In this document: in pieces, positions 1-6,705 of the stretch
Position numbering within the stretch: the first letter of the stretch is position 1
How the letters are laid out: every line of letters begins with the position of its first letter
Source: Arthrobacter sp. ZGTC131
Lineage (GTDB): Bacteria; Actinomycetota; Actinomycetes; Actinomycetales; Micrococcaceae
Length of the DNA stretch: 64,000 nt
NCBI RefSeq assembly: GCF_002929275.1
Contig: NZ_PJIK01000016.1
Coordinates: 1 to 64,000, forward strand
Direction: 5' to 3'
The notes under the pieces: model-generated
Seen by the model: only the letters and a program-made list of their open reading frames with translations
What the model was told of the DNA's origin: nothing
Databases searched by the model: none
Translations under genes and position numbers: made by a program

Positions 1-114
1 TGGGCCACCGCGATGCGCAAGAAGGGCTGGGAAATCCCGGCCGAACTGGCACACATCGAAAGCTCCGGCAGCACCCGCCAGGAAGCCAGCTCACTGCTCG
101 CGGTGCGCTCCTAA
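1..114 (+). CDS. lipA: Lipoyl synthase, C-terminal end (partial)
   Basis: The window opens inside this gene; only the last 37 codons and the TAA stop are present. The tail reads WATAMRKKGWEIP, then AELAHIESSGSTRQEA, then a short end. This resembles the C-terminal extension of Micrococcaceae lipoyl synthases, the radical-SAM enzymes that insert two sulfurs into octanoylated lipoyl domains. The radical-SAM core and the cysteine clusters lie outside the window, so the call rests on the tail and on context: lipA commonly precedes a DUF4191 gene and glnA in actinobacteria (M. tuberculosis lipA Rv2218, Rv2219, glnA1 Rv2220). Confidence 0.75.
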   Translation, partial: WATAMRKKGWEIPAELAHIESSGSTRQEASSLLAVRS

Positions 115-187
115 AGAAACATCTCTTTTCCTTGGCCGGGGGCCGGGGCCGGGTTCACCGGCGTCCGGCCCTTTGTCGTGGATCACG

Positions 188-202
188 TAGAATTAAGGCA
201 CT
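188..202 (+). promoter_or_regulatory. Candidate -10 element just before the DUF4191 start
   Basis: TAGAAT (188-193) matches TATAAT at five of six positions and ends nine bases before the ATG at 203. A start site about seven bases downstream would leave a 5' UTR of only two or three bases. AAGG inside the spacer could act as a weak Shine-Dalgarno if the transcript starts further upstream. No convincing -35 is seen. Confidence 0.4.
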
Positions 203-949
203 ATGGCGAAATCCCCTGATTCCAGCAATTCACCGGCAGCTGACGCTCCCAAGCGCGGCCTCTTCTCGCGCAAGCCCAAAGCGGCAAAGGTTAAGAAGCC
301 CAGCCGGCTCAAGCAGATCGGCGAAGTCTTCAACATGACCCGCCGCCACGATCCCATGGTGCCGTGGCTCATGCTGCTGGCGTTCCTTGGCGTTGTGGCC
401 GTCAGCCTCATCATCGGCCTGCTGCTGGAAAACTGGATCACCGCCCTCATCATCGGCATCCCGCTCGGCTTCCTCGCCGCCACCCTGATCCTGTCACGAC
501 GGGCAGAGCGTGCTGCGTTCGCTCAGATCGAGAACCAGCCGGGAGCATCGGGCGCCGCGCTGAGCACGCTCAAGCGGGGCTGGATCACGGAAGAGCAGCC
601 GGTCGCCGTCAATCCGCGCACGCAGGATGCGGTCTTCCGCGCCATCGGCCGCCCCGGCGTCGTCCTCGTCTCGGAGGGACCGACGCACCGTGTCAGGCCC
701 CTGGTCGAGGCCGAGCGGAAGAAGCTGGTCCGGATCCTGCCCAACGTCACGGTCCACATCATTGAGAGCGGCCGCGGAGAAGGCCAGGTCCCGATCAGCC
801 AGGTTGCAAAGAAGATGAACAAGCTGAACAAGGAACTCACCAAGACCGAGGTCAGCGCGGTTTCCAAGCGCATCTCATCACTGGGCGGCCGGCTTCCCAT
901 CCCCAAGGGCATCGATCCCTACAAGGCCCGCCCCCAGCGCGGACGCTAA
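203..949 (+). CDS. DUF4191 domain membrane protein
   Basis: The protein has 248 residues. A basic N-terminus of about 50 residues, rich in K, R and P, is followed by two adjacent hydrophobic segments (about residues 54-74 and 77-96) and then a soluble cytoplasmic region with many lysines. This matches the DUF4191 family (M. tuberculosis Rv2219), whose function is unknown. The position between lipA and glnA1 is conserved in actinobacteria, which supports orthology. The start ATG directly follows a likely -10 element. A strong terminator lies immediately downstream, so it is probably transcribed alone or with lipA. Confidence 0.85.
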   Translation: MAKSPDSSNSPAADAPKRGLFSRKPKAAKVKKPSRLKQIGEVFNMTRRHDPMVPWLMLLAFLGVVAVSLIIGLLLENWITALIIGIPLGFLAATLILSRRAERAAFAQIENQPGASGAALSTLKRGWITEEQPVAVNPRTQDAVFRAIGRPGVVLVSEGPTHRVRPLVEAERKKLVRILPNVTVHIIESGRGEGQVPISQVAKKMNKLNKELTKTEVSAVSKRISSLGGRLPIPKGIDPYKARPQRGR

Positions 950-960
950 ACACACTTGAA

Positions 961-1006
961 CCGCCCCGGCGGCCGCCGCATCAGCGGCGGCTCCGGGGCG
1001 CTTTTG
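961..1006 (+). terminator. Rho-independent terminator after DUF4191
   Basis: CGCCCCGG (962-969) pairs perfectly with CCGGGGCG (993-1000); the inner GCCGCCG/CGGCGGC bases extend the stem. It is followed by CTTTTGT. It lies twelve bases after the DUF4191 stop. Confidence 0.8.
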
Positions 1007-1054
1007 TCAGAATCGCCATGCCAGCCCGACACGAACTGAAGCCGGAGAGCCCTC

Positions 1055-1459
1055 ATGAAATATCCGTCAACGCCTGCCGTCATCCGCGTCTTCCGGCTTC
1101 TGGCTGTAGCCGAAGCGTTCAGCTGGGCTGCCCTCCTGACCGGAATGTACTTCAAGTGGATCGCCCGGACCACCGAACTCGGCGTGGAGATCGCCGGCCC
1201 TGTGCACGGCGCACTGTTCATCGGGTACGGCATCGCCGCCCTGGTCCTGTGGCGGCTGCAGCGCTGGCCGTTCGTCGTGGCGGTGTTCGCCGGGCTGTCG
1301 GCAGTCTTCCCCTTTGCCACCGTGCTTTTTGAGCGCTGGGCGGACCGCCGCGGGCACCTTACAGCAGCCGATACGAGCGCTTCCGAAATTACGGCGGCCG
1401 GCCCGCACGGGGCGTCCCCCGCTCAGGAGCTGGCCGGGGAAGAGACTGCGGTCCGCTAG
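1055..1459 (+). CDS. DUF3817 domain membrane protein
   Basis: 134 residues. The first 95 residues hold about three hydrophobic segments and the phrases FRLLAVAEAFSW and GPVHGALFIGY, which are typical of DUF3817 proteins (small integral membrane proteins, function unknown, sometimes annotated as YdzA-like). The last 40 residues are a polar, alanine- and glutamate-rich tail. GGAGAG sits at a good distance before the ATG. The gene is convergent with the RDD gene; the two stops are about 20 bases apart and no clear terminator separates them. Confidence 0.85.
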   Translation: MKYPSTPAVIRVFRLLAVAEAFSWAALLTGMYFKWIARTTELGVEIAGPVHGALFIGYGIAALVLWRLQRWPFVVAVFAGLSAVFPFATVLFERWADRRGHLTAADTSASEITAAGPHGASPAQELAGEETAVR

Positions 1460-1480
1460 ACGAGCTGCGTCAAAGCGCAG

Positions 1481-1918
1481 CTACATCCGTACGAGAACCG
1501 TGTTCATGGCTTTGTCATGCAGACCGCGGTGGTCGGGATCGAAAATGACCGCCGGCACCACTAGGCAGAGGAGCAGTGTGCGGACAAGCGCCGCGACGGG
1601 CCCGGCCGGCGCACCGCCCAGTCGTACCACGTGGATCCCCAGCGCCCTGTGCCCGATGCTGTAGCCCAGCGTGCCGATCAGCAGGATCTGCTCAGCGGCG
1701 AAGACAGCCAGCGTGGCCCAGGAGTTTCCGGCGAAGAAGAAGTTGCTGATCAGCAGCGCGATGGTCCAGTCGATGGTGATCGCCAGGATTCTGCGTCCGG
1801 CCCGGGCGATGGACCCGGGGCCCGATTCGGGAAGGCCAAGGCGCTCCCCCGGGTACTTCGAAATGCCGGAAGTGTCCGGCCCGCTGAGCCAGGAGCCGAT
1901 GTCTTTGCGATCTACCAC
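1481..1918 (-). CDS. RDD family membrane protein
   Basis: 145 residues with about three hydrophobic segments (near 45-64, 67-88 and 106-125). The R-R-I-L-A...D motif at about 41-50 and the FDPDHRGLHDKAMNTVLV ending are RDD-family hallmarks. RDD proteins are small membrane proteins of mostly unknown role, some linked to transport. The same kind of gene precedes glnA1 in M. tuberculosis (Rv2219A). The gene is divergent from glnA1. It starts with GTG, has no Shine-Dalgarno, and TAAACT ends exactly six bases before the GTG, so a leaderless transcript is likely. Confidence 0.85.
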   Translation of the reverse strand: MVDRKDIGSWLSGPDTSGISKYPGERLGLPESGPGSIARAGRRILAITIDWTIALLISNFFFAGNSWATLAVFAAEQILLIGTLGYSIGHRALGIHVVRLGGAPAGPVAALVRTLLLCLVVPAVIFDPDHRGLHDKAMNTVLVRM

Positions 1919-1930
1919 CGTTCCAGTTTA
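1919..1930 (-). promoter_or_regulatory. Candidate leaderless promoter -10 of the RDD gene
   Basis: Read on the minus strand the sequence is TAAACT-GGAACG-GTG: a TANNNT hexamer (1930-1925), six bases, then the start codon at 1918. The expected transcription start falls on the G of GTG. No Shine-Dalgarno is present. Confidence 0.55.
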
Positions 1931-1958
1931 GCGAGCCGCCCGCCCCGCCACGGACGCT

Positions 1959-1989
1959 CACACTGTGGATGCGGATGGACCACAGTGTG
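1959..1989. promoter_or_regulatory. Operator-like inverted repeat between RDD gene and glnA1
   Basis: CACACTGTGG (1959-1968) and CCACAGTGTG (1980-1989) form a perfect 10-bp inverted repeat with an 11-base spacer. It lies about 30-60 bases upstream of the RDD promoter and 203 bases before glnA1. There is no T-tract on either side, so an operator is more likely than a terminator. The regulator is unknown. Confidence 0.5.
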
Positions 1990-2023
1990 GACTCCATATA
2001 GCGTTTACTTATCAGGCGGTTCT

Positions 2024-2061
2024 GTAACCTGCCGGAAACAATGCGGACACGGACGAGAAAT
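2024..2061 (+). promoter_or_regulatory. GlnR-like operator upstream of glnA1
   Basis: The sequence shows GTAAC (2024-2028), six bases, GAAAC (2035-2039), six bases, GACAC (2046-2050), six bases, GAAAT (2057-2061). This follows the published actinobacterial GlnR box (gTnAc-n6-GaAAc, repeated) with the first half perfect and one mismatch in each of the last two elements. GlnR is the OmpR-type nitrogen regulator that controls glnA in Streptomyces and Mycobacterium. A palindrome, GGACACGG (2045-2052)/CCGTGTCC (2063-2070), overlaps the second half. Whether this organism encodes GlnR cannot be seen here. Confidence 0.6.
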
Positions 2062-2191
2062 CCCGTGTCCCTAGGGTGGTAACAGTTGCTAGCGAGCTGG
2101 GAGCGGGGACACTTTTGTGTTTTCGCCCCTTCGGATTGCGCTGGGCCACATGGCTTTCCAGCCAGTTATTACATATGCGTAAGGAGCATAG

Positions 2192-3616
2192 ATGTTCAAG
2201 ACTGCGGACGAAGTCCTCAAGTTCATCAAAGACGAAGATATTAAGTTCGTTGATATTCGCTTCACCGATCTTCCTGGCGTTCAGCAGCACTTCAACGTGC
2301 CCGCCAAGAGCGTGGACGCTGATTTCTTCGTCAACGGCCAGCTCTTCGACGGATCGTCCATCCGCGGCTTCCAGGGCATCGCAGAGTCCGACATGCAGCT
2401 CATTCCGGATGTCACCACCGCATTCCTGGACACGTTCCGCATGGAGAAGACCCTTGCGCTGAACTTCTCCATCGTGAACCCCCGCACCGGTGACCCCTAC
2501 CACCGCGACCCCCGTGGTGTTGCCGAGAAGGCCGAAGCCTACCTCGCCTCCACCGGCATCGCCGACACCGCGTTCTTCGCCCCCGAGGCAGAGTTCTTCG
2601 TGTTCGACAACGTCCAGTACCAGTCCTCCCCGCAGGGCAGCTTCTACAAGATCGACTCCGAAGAAGCTCACTGGAACACCGGCCGCGAGGAAGAAGGCGG
2701 AAACCTCGGCTACAAGACCCCCGTCAAGGGCGGCTACTTCCCGGTTTCCCCCACGGACAAGCAGGCTGACCTGCGCGACGCCATGTGTGTTGCACTGGAC
2801 GAGGCCGGCCTTGAGGTCGAGCGCAGCCACCACGAGGTCGGCTCCGCCGGCCAGGCTGAAATCAACTACAAGTTCACCACGCTGACCCACGCGGCTGATG
2901 ACCTGCAGAAGTTCAAGTACGTCATCAAGAACACCGCCGATGCCTGGGGCAAGTCCGTCACGTTCATGCCGAAGCCGGTCTTCGGTGACAACGGCTCGGG
3001 CATGCACTGCCACCAGTCGCTCTGGAACGGCGGCGAGCCGCTGTTCTACGACGAAAAGGGCTACGCGGGCCTGTCCGACATGGCACGCTGGTACATCGGC
3101 GGCCTCCTGAAGCACTCCTCGGCTGTGCTGGCGTTCACCAACCCGACGGTCAACTCCTACCGCCGCCTGGTCAAGGGCTTCGAAGCTCCGGTCAACATGG
3201 TTTACTCGCAGGGCAACCGCTCCGCCGGTATCCGCATCCCGATCACGGGTTCCAACCCGAAGGCCAAGCGCATCGAGTTCCGCGCTCCGGACCCCTCGTC
3301 CAACCCGTACCTGGCCTTCGCTGCCCAGCTGATGGCCGGCATCGACGGCATCCGCAACCGCATCGAGCCCCCGGCACCGATCGACAAGGACCTCTACGAG
3401 CTCCCCGCCGAGGAAGCCAAGGACATCCCCAAGGCTCCGGGCACGCTTGAGGAAGCCCTGGAAGCCCTGGCCGAGGACAACGAGTTCCTGCAGGCCGGCG
3501 GCGTGTTCACCCAGGACCTGATCGACACCTGGATCGAGTACAAGTACGAGAACGAGATCCGCCCGCTGTCGCTGCGCCCGAACCCGTACGAGTTCGAGCT
3601 CTACTACGGCGTCTAG
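2192..3616 (+). CDS. glnA: Type I glutamine synthetase GlnA1
   Basis: 474 residues, the usual length for class I-beta glutamine synthetase, which makes glutamine from glutamate, ammonia and ATP as a cytoplasmic dodecamer. Visible motifs include the beta-grasp N-terminus ([16 protein letters not shown]), FDGSSI, the EAEFFVFD metal-binding segment, the [19 protein letters not shown] site and NRSAGIRIP. The adenylylation loop reads DKDLYELP with the target tyrosine at residue 402, so it should be regulated by GlnE, encoded 3 kb downstream. AAGGAG precedes the ATG by seven bases. The leader carries a GlnR-like operator and the gene ends at a strong terminator. Confidence 0.98.
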   Translation: MFKTADEVLKFIKDEDIKFVDIRFTDLPGVQQHFNVPAKSVDADFFVNGQLFDGSSIRGFQGIAESDMQLIPDVTTAFLDTFRMEKTLALNFSIVNPRTGDPYHRDPRGVAEKAEAYLASTGIADTAFFAPEAEFFVFDNVQYQSSPQGSFYKIDSEEAHWNTGREEEGGNLGYKTPVKGGYFPVSPTDKQADLRDAMCVALDEAGLEVERSHHEVGSAGQAEINYKFTTLTHAADDLQKFKYVIKNTADAWGKSVTFMPKPVFGDNGSGMHCHQSLWNGGEPLFYDEKGYAGLSDMARWYIGGLLKHSSAVLAFTNPTVNSYRRLVKGFEAPVNMVYSQGNRSAGIRIPITGSNPKAKRIEFRAPDPSSNPYLAFAAQLMAGIDGIRNRIEPPAPIDKDLYELPAEEAKDIPKAPGTLEEALEALAEDNEFLQAGGVFTQDLIDTWIEYKYENEIRPLSLRPNPYEFELYYGV

Positions 3617-3677
3617 CTAGATCACGCGGCTAGAGCGGCATTAGTCCGCAGGTAGTCCGCAAGAATCTCGCTACAGC

Positions 3678-3717
3678 AAGGCCGGCCCCGGGTTTCACCA
3701 CCTGGGGCCGGCCTTTT
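3678..3717 (+). terminator. Rho-independent terminator of glnA1
   Basis: AAGGCCGGCCCC (3678-3689) pairs perfectly with GGGGCCGGCCTT (3704-3715) and the stem ends in TTTT. It lies about 60 bases after the glnA1 stop. Confidence 0.9.
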
Positions 3718-3885
3718 GCCGTCTGCGGACCCATCCGAGCTGCTCCTGCTTCCCGGCCATCGGCGCCGTGCGCCGGCTCCACGGAAACGGTAGACGGCTG
3801 ATACGGCAGCCAGAGGAACGAATCGGCTGACACGCTCTCTAGTCCAGTTGAGTGACTAACCTACCCGCCGGTAGCGTTAGACACG

Positions 3886-3923
3886 GCAGCCTCCGCACAT
3901 CCCCCATGTGCGGAGGTTGCTTT
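3886..3923. terminator. Hairpin between glnA1 and the lipoprotein gene
   Basis: GCAGCCTCCGCACAT (3886-3900) pairs with ATGTGCGGAGGTTGC (3906-3920) with one G-T wobble and a five-base loop, followed on the plus strand by TTTCG. It lies just beyond the 3' end of the minus-strand lipoprotein gene and could terminate it, or act as a backup for glnA1. The T-tract is short. Confidence 0.5.
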
Positions 3924-3937
3924 CGTCGAATGACCAT

Positions 3938-4597
3938 TTACCCCGGAACTGGGGTGGCGTCCTCGCCCTGCCCGGATCCTGAAGGCTGTATCGAAACCCT
4001 CGAGAACTTGTCTGGCAGGTCAACGTCAATGGAAGCGAGGACGATCTTCGCTTGTTTGGCAACGTCAGCGCCATCCAAGTTGGCGTCGTGCAACTCGGAC
4101 GCCTCGTTGCTCAAAGCGCTGCCCGTCGCATTATCCACGATCCTGCCGTCCGGCAGCTTATATTCAAAATCGTTGCGATAAGTCGGTTTCCATGTATCAA
4201 GGACCTCCGAAACGGCGCCGAAGGTGTATTCCCGGCCGTCCTTGTCGAATGCGTTGATCTGGTACATCTTCACGGGTTCAGTACCGGCCCGGTTGTCCAC
4301 ATCCGCAACGACGTATGACACGGGCTTGCCGCCCGTTTTCTTCCGGAACGCCTCAAGCGTTTCTAGCGCCGGGTCTGCTGCGGGTGCGGGGAGTTCGAAA
4401 GTGATCTTCGCTCCGGTCTGGGTGTTGAGCGTAAATTTCGCCGCTGGAAGAACAGTGGGTGCGGGTGTGGCCTCCGCCGATGCGGTCCCCGCATCCGCGG
4501 GCGTGCTGGTGGCCGGGGCCGTGGTGGGCGCCGTGCTGGGCGCCGCGCAGCCAGCGGCGAAGAGGAGTAGGACGAATGGTGCGAATAGTCGTTTCAA
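3938..4597 (-). CDS. Predicted lipoprotein, function unknown
   Basis: I start it at the TTG at 4597, because it follows GGGGGA and gives a clean lipoprotein signal: K-R, a hydrophobic run, then the lipobox FAAGC. A longer frame to 4657 would bury the signal peptide. The mature protein (219 codons in all) has a T/A/P-rich linker of about 35 residues, then a globular domain with VSYVVADVDNRAG and YQINAFDKDGREYTFG. I do not recognise a family with confidence; an extracellular immunoglobulin-like lipoprotein fold is possible. Codon use is visibly less GC-rich than in neighbouring genes, which may reflect transfer. It is one of four accessory genes between glnA1 and glnE. Confidence 0.75.
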   Translation of the reverse strand: MKRLFAPFVLLLFAAGCAAPSTAPTTAPATSTPADAGTASAEATPAPTVLPAAKFTLNTQTGAKITFELPAPAADPALETLEAFRKKTGGKPVSYVVADVDNRAGTEPVKMYQINAFDKDGREYTFGAVSEVLDTWKPTYRNDFEYKLPDGRIVDNATGSALSNEASELHDANLDGADVAKQAKIVLASIDVDLPDKFSRVSIQPSGSGQGEDATPVPG

Positions 4598-4744
4598 GAT
4601 TCCCCCGACATTTGCTCGGTACCGTTGGGCACACTCTACGCACACCCGGCCTGGCATTAAAGAGCCACGAGCGGCGAAGTAGGGGCGCGCCCCATCCGAC
4701 CCCCGGCGGAGGATCAGCCACAGGGGTGAGCCGGCCCACGGATC

Positions 4745-5260
4745 TCAAATTCCCCGGCAGGGCTCCTCCGCGTAAAGTCCCCACAGCGAGTCGGGTCCGG
4801 CACCGCCAAAGGCCTCCCTGTCCCCGGACAGGGCCCGGCACAGGACGAGCGAGTCCGCGAAACTTCGCCTGATATAAGCCTCCCAGTCAGCCCGTTCCGA
4901 GGTGAAGGCCTGCGTTCCCATCTGGTACTTCAAGTGGGCAAAGTGATCCAGTATCCGGTGGGCCGTGGCTTCAGACCTGGCGGCCAGTTGCTGCGCCTCC
5001 AGCCTGGCGGCAGGATCCTGGATAGCGGCGGGGTCAGGCAGTTCCTGCCGGCGCCAAAAGTACGGCTGAAGGTCCACATTTTCCACGAAGATCTTGTCAA
5101 TCTCCTGCTGCTGGGCATACAAAGACGCTGCCGTACTGCTTTCCAGTGTGCTCCTGATGCCGAAGTACTGGTAAGCCGCGGCGATAAGGGTGGCGGCCAC
5201 GCCTGCCCCGATGAGCAGCAGCTCGATTCTCCGGTGCTTCCTGGCGCGGCTGCCTTTCAT
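4745..5260 (-). CDS. Single-pass membrane protein, function unknown
   Basis: I start at the ATG at 5260 (171 residues): a basic stretch (KGSRARKHRR), one membrane segment at about 13-33, then a polar outward or cytoplasmic domain with EIDKIFVENVDLQPYFW and YIRRSFADSLVLCRAL. The open frame continues upstream to 5572, but that extension is low-complexity and G/R/P-rich and looks non-coding. No good Shine-Dalgarno is seen before 5260, so the start is uncertain. I do not recognise the family. It shares its strand with the lipoprotein gene, separated by about 150 bases. Confidence 0.6.
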   Translation of the reverse strand: MKGSRARKHRRIELLLIGAGVAATLIAAAYQYFGIRSTLESSTAASLYAQQQEIDKIFVENVDLQPYFWRRQELPDPAAIQDPAARLEAQQLAARSEATAHRILDHFAHLKYQMGTQAFTSERADWEAYIRRSFADSLVLCRALSGDREAFGGAGPDSLWGLYAEEPCRGI

Positions 5261-5632
5261 CTGCGCCCGGGCATGGTCCGCGTCCTGCCCCGCCGTGCCC
5301 CGCGGGCCGTTTCCCCGTCCTTCCGGGGATGCCGCCGGGGCCCGTCTGCCTGGTACGCCTTCCGGTTCGCCCAATTTCCTTTTCCGCACTCCGTGGTGGT
5401 CACACTGCGGTCCTGCTGACGGCGCCGGGACAGAACGCCGAAAGCCGGCTCCAGGCGTGCTGAGACCGTGGAGCCAGCCTTTTCCGGCGAGTGTCCCCGA
5501 GACGAAGACTCTTTCAAGCCCTCCCCCAACAAGGTTTGAAGAACACTGCCAAGACACAGAGTAGGCACGCAACGCGTACCGTGCAATGGTTCGGATGCCC
5601 GGCCTGCACCCGTGGTGACGGCGGCAGCCGGC
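5261..5632. other. 372-base stretch without a clear gene
   Basis: It lies between the unknown membrane protein and the GNAT gene. Frames run across it on both strands, but their translations are G/R/P-rich and do not look like protein. It must hold the promoter of the membrane protein gene. I could not pick a convincing -10/-35 pair or any repeat. Confidence 0.5.
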
Positions 5633-6148
5633 TCAGAACGCGGCGTACATGGTCCGCTGCGGCCCGGCGTCGCCTCCCAGATACCTGCCGGCATCCTCGA
5701 ATCCCGCCTTGAGGTAGGCGGCTTGGCCTGCGCCGTTGCGTTCGTTGACGGAAAGTACGACGCCGGTCTGGCCGCTTCCCGTCCTCGCCGTCAGTCTCGC
5801 GGCGGTAACCACAGCCGCGGCAGCCGCGGCCTTCCCCAGGCCTGCGCCCTGCCGGCGCCGGTCAATCAGGAAACCCCGCAGCAGCCACACGGAATCGTCG
5901 TCCGGCCATCCGGCGAGCCTGGCGGCTCCCGACTGGAGCGTCAGCACGCCCACTGCCTCCCCGCCCGCTTCAATGACGTAGGGCCTGCGGGACTCTTCCT
6001 CAAGCCCCACCAGCATCATGCGCAGGGGATCACCCACGAAGTCGCCCTGGCCCGGCCCCACTTCCATCCGTGCCACTTCGCCGAGGTGGATGGACCGGGC
6101 ATCGGCATCAAGGTCGCGGAGGGAAATCAGCCATACGGTGGAAAGCAT
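5633..6148 (-). CDS. GNAT family N-acetyltransferase
   Basis: 171 residues. The acetyl-CoA pyrophosphate-binding loop (motif A) is visible as RRRQGAGLGKAA at about 97-108, preceded by the beta-4 strand VWLLRGFLI, and followed by LSVNERNGAGQAAYLKAGF, the usual motif B ending. GNAT enzymes transfer acetyl groups from acetyl-CoA to amines; the substrate here cannot be told. The ATG at 6148 has no Shine-Dalgarno, but TAGGCT ends exactly six bases before it, suggesting a leaderless transcript. A VOC gene lies upstream with its own promoter signal. Confidence 0.85.
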   Translation of the reverse strand: MLSTVWLISLRDLDADARSIHLGEVARMEVGPGQGDFVGDPLRMMLVGLEEESRRPYVIEAGGEAVGVLTLQSGAARLAGWPDDDSVWLLRGFLIDRRRQGAGLGKAAAAAAVVTAARLTARTGSGQTGVVLSVNERNGAGQAAYLKAGFEDAGRYLGGDAGPQRTMYAAF

Positions 6149-6160
6149 GAGCTGAGCCTA
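6149..6160 (-). promoter_or_regulatory. Candidate leaderless promoter -10 of the GNAT gene
   Basis: The minus strand reads TAGGCT-CAGCTC-ATG, with the hexamer at 6160-6155 and the start at 6148. This is the same TANNNT, six bases, start codon layout as at several other genes in the window. Confidence 0.5.
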
Positions 6161-6201
6161 CCCGCGCGGCGCTGTCCCTATCCCCCTTGGCGGCGCCGTC
6201 C

Positions 6202-6630
6202 CTATCCCTCCGGCGGCGCCGGGGCATCCGCCGGAGGCCCGGCCGGGTCCATCCACATCACTTCCCACAGGTGGCCGTCCGGGTCCTGGAAACTGTGGCT
6301 GTACATGAAGCCGTAGTCCTGGACCGGCTGGGACTCCGTGCCGCCTGCGGCGATGGCCTTCCGGTACATGTCGTCCACGCCTTCGCGGCTGTCCACGGAG
6401 AAGGCCATGATCGCTTCCGTACTGCTGGTGGCGTCCGCGATGCTCTTGGACGTGAAGGTCTTGAAGAATCCCTCGACGAGGAGCATGACGTAGGCGTCGT
6501 CGTTGATGATCATGCAGGTGGCATTCTCATCGGTGAAATCCGGGTTGAACGAAAACCCCAGGGCCGTGAAGAACTGGACCGACCTGTCCAGGTCCTTGAC
6601 GGGCAGGTTCAGGTAGATTTGGGTAGCCAT
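6202..6630 (-). CDS. VOC family (glyoxalase/bleomycin resistance-like) protein
   Basis: About 142 residues from the ATG at 6630 (MATQIYLNLPVKDLDRSV). The start LPVKDLDRSVQFFTALGF and the end YSHSFQDPDGHLWEVMWMDP are the two beta-alpha-beta-beta-beta halves of a vicinal oxygen chelate fold; the C-terminal GHLWEV carries a typical metal-ligand glutamate. Members include lactoylglutathione lyases, dioxygenases and antibiotic-binding proteins, so no substrate is claimed. A TTG nine bases upstream is possible, but the ATG is preferred because TAGGTT ends seven bases before it. Confidence 0.88.
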   Translation of the reverse strand: MATQIYLNLPVKDLDRSVQFFTALGFSFNPDFTDENATCMIINDDAYVMLLVEGFFKTFTSKSIADATSSTEAIMAFSVDSREGVDDMYRKAIAAGGTESQPVQDYGFMYSHSFQDPDGHLWEVMWMDPAGPPADAPAPPEG

Positions 6631-6643
6631 GCGCCCCAACCTA
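6631..6643 (-). promoter_or_regulatory. Candidate leaderless promoter -10 of the VOC gene
   Basis: The minus strand reads TAGGTT, then GGGGCGC, then ATG, a seven-base spacing. The GGGG could also serve as a poor Shine-Dalgarno, so confidence is limited. Confidence 0.4.
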
Positions 6644-6705
6644 GCACTTGGCCCACCACGTGTCAGCCCTTCCCGGCTGCCTGAATTCGTTCCTCCGTTG
6701 GCTAG

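Larger units (their letters stand above)
3617..3937. other. 321-base intergenic stretch after glnA1
   Basis: It holds the glnA1 terminator (3678-3717) and a second hairpin (3886-3923). The bases between them (about 3720-3880) contain only poor short frames, and I see no RNA gene or repeat there. Confidence 0.6.

Noticed and set aside
3852-4181. Plus-strand frame beginning after glnA1
   Set aside because: It overlaps the hairpin at 3886-3923 and is antisense to the lipoprotein gene, which has a clear signal peptide.
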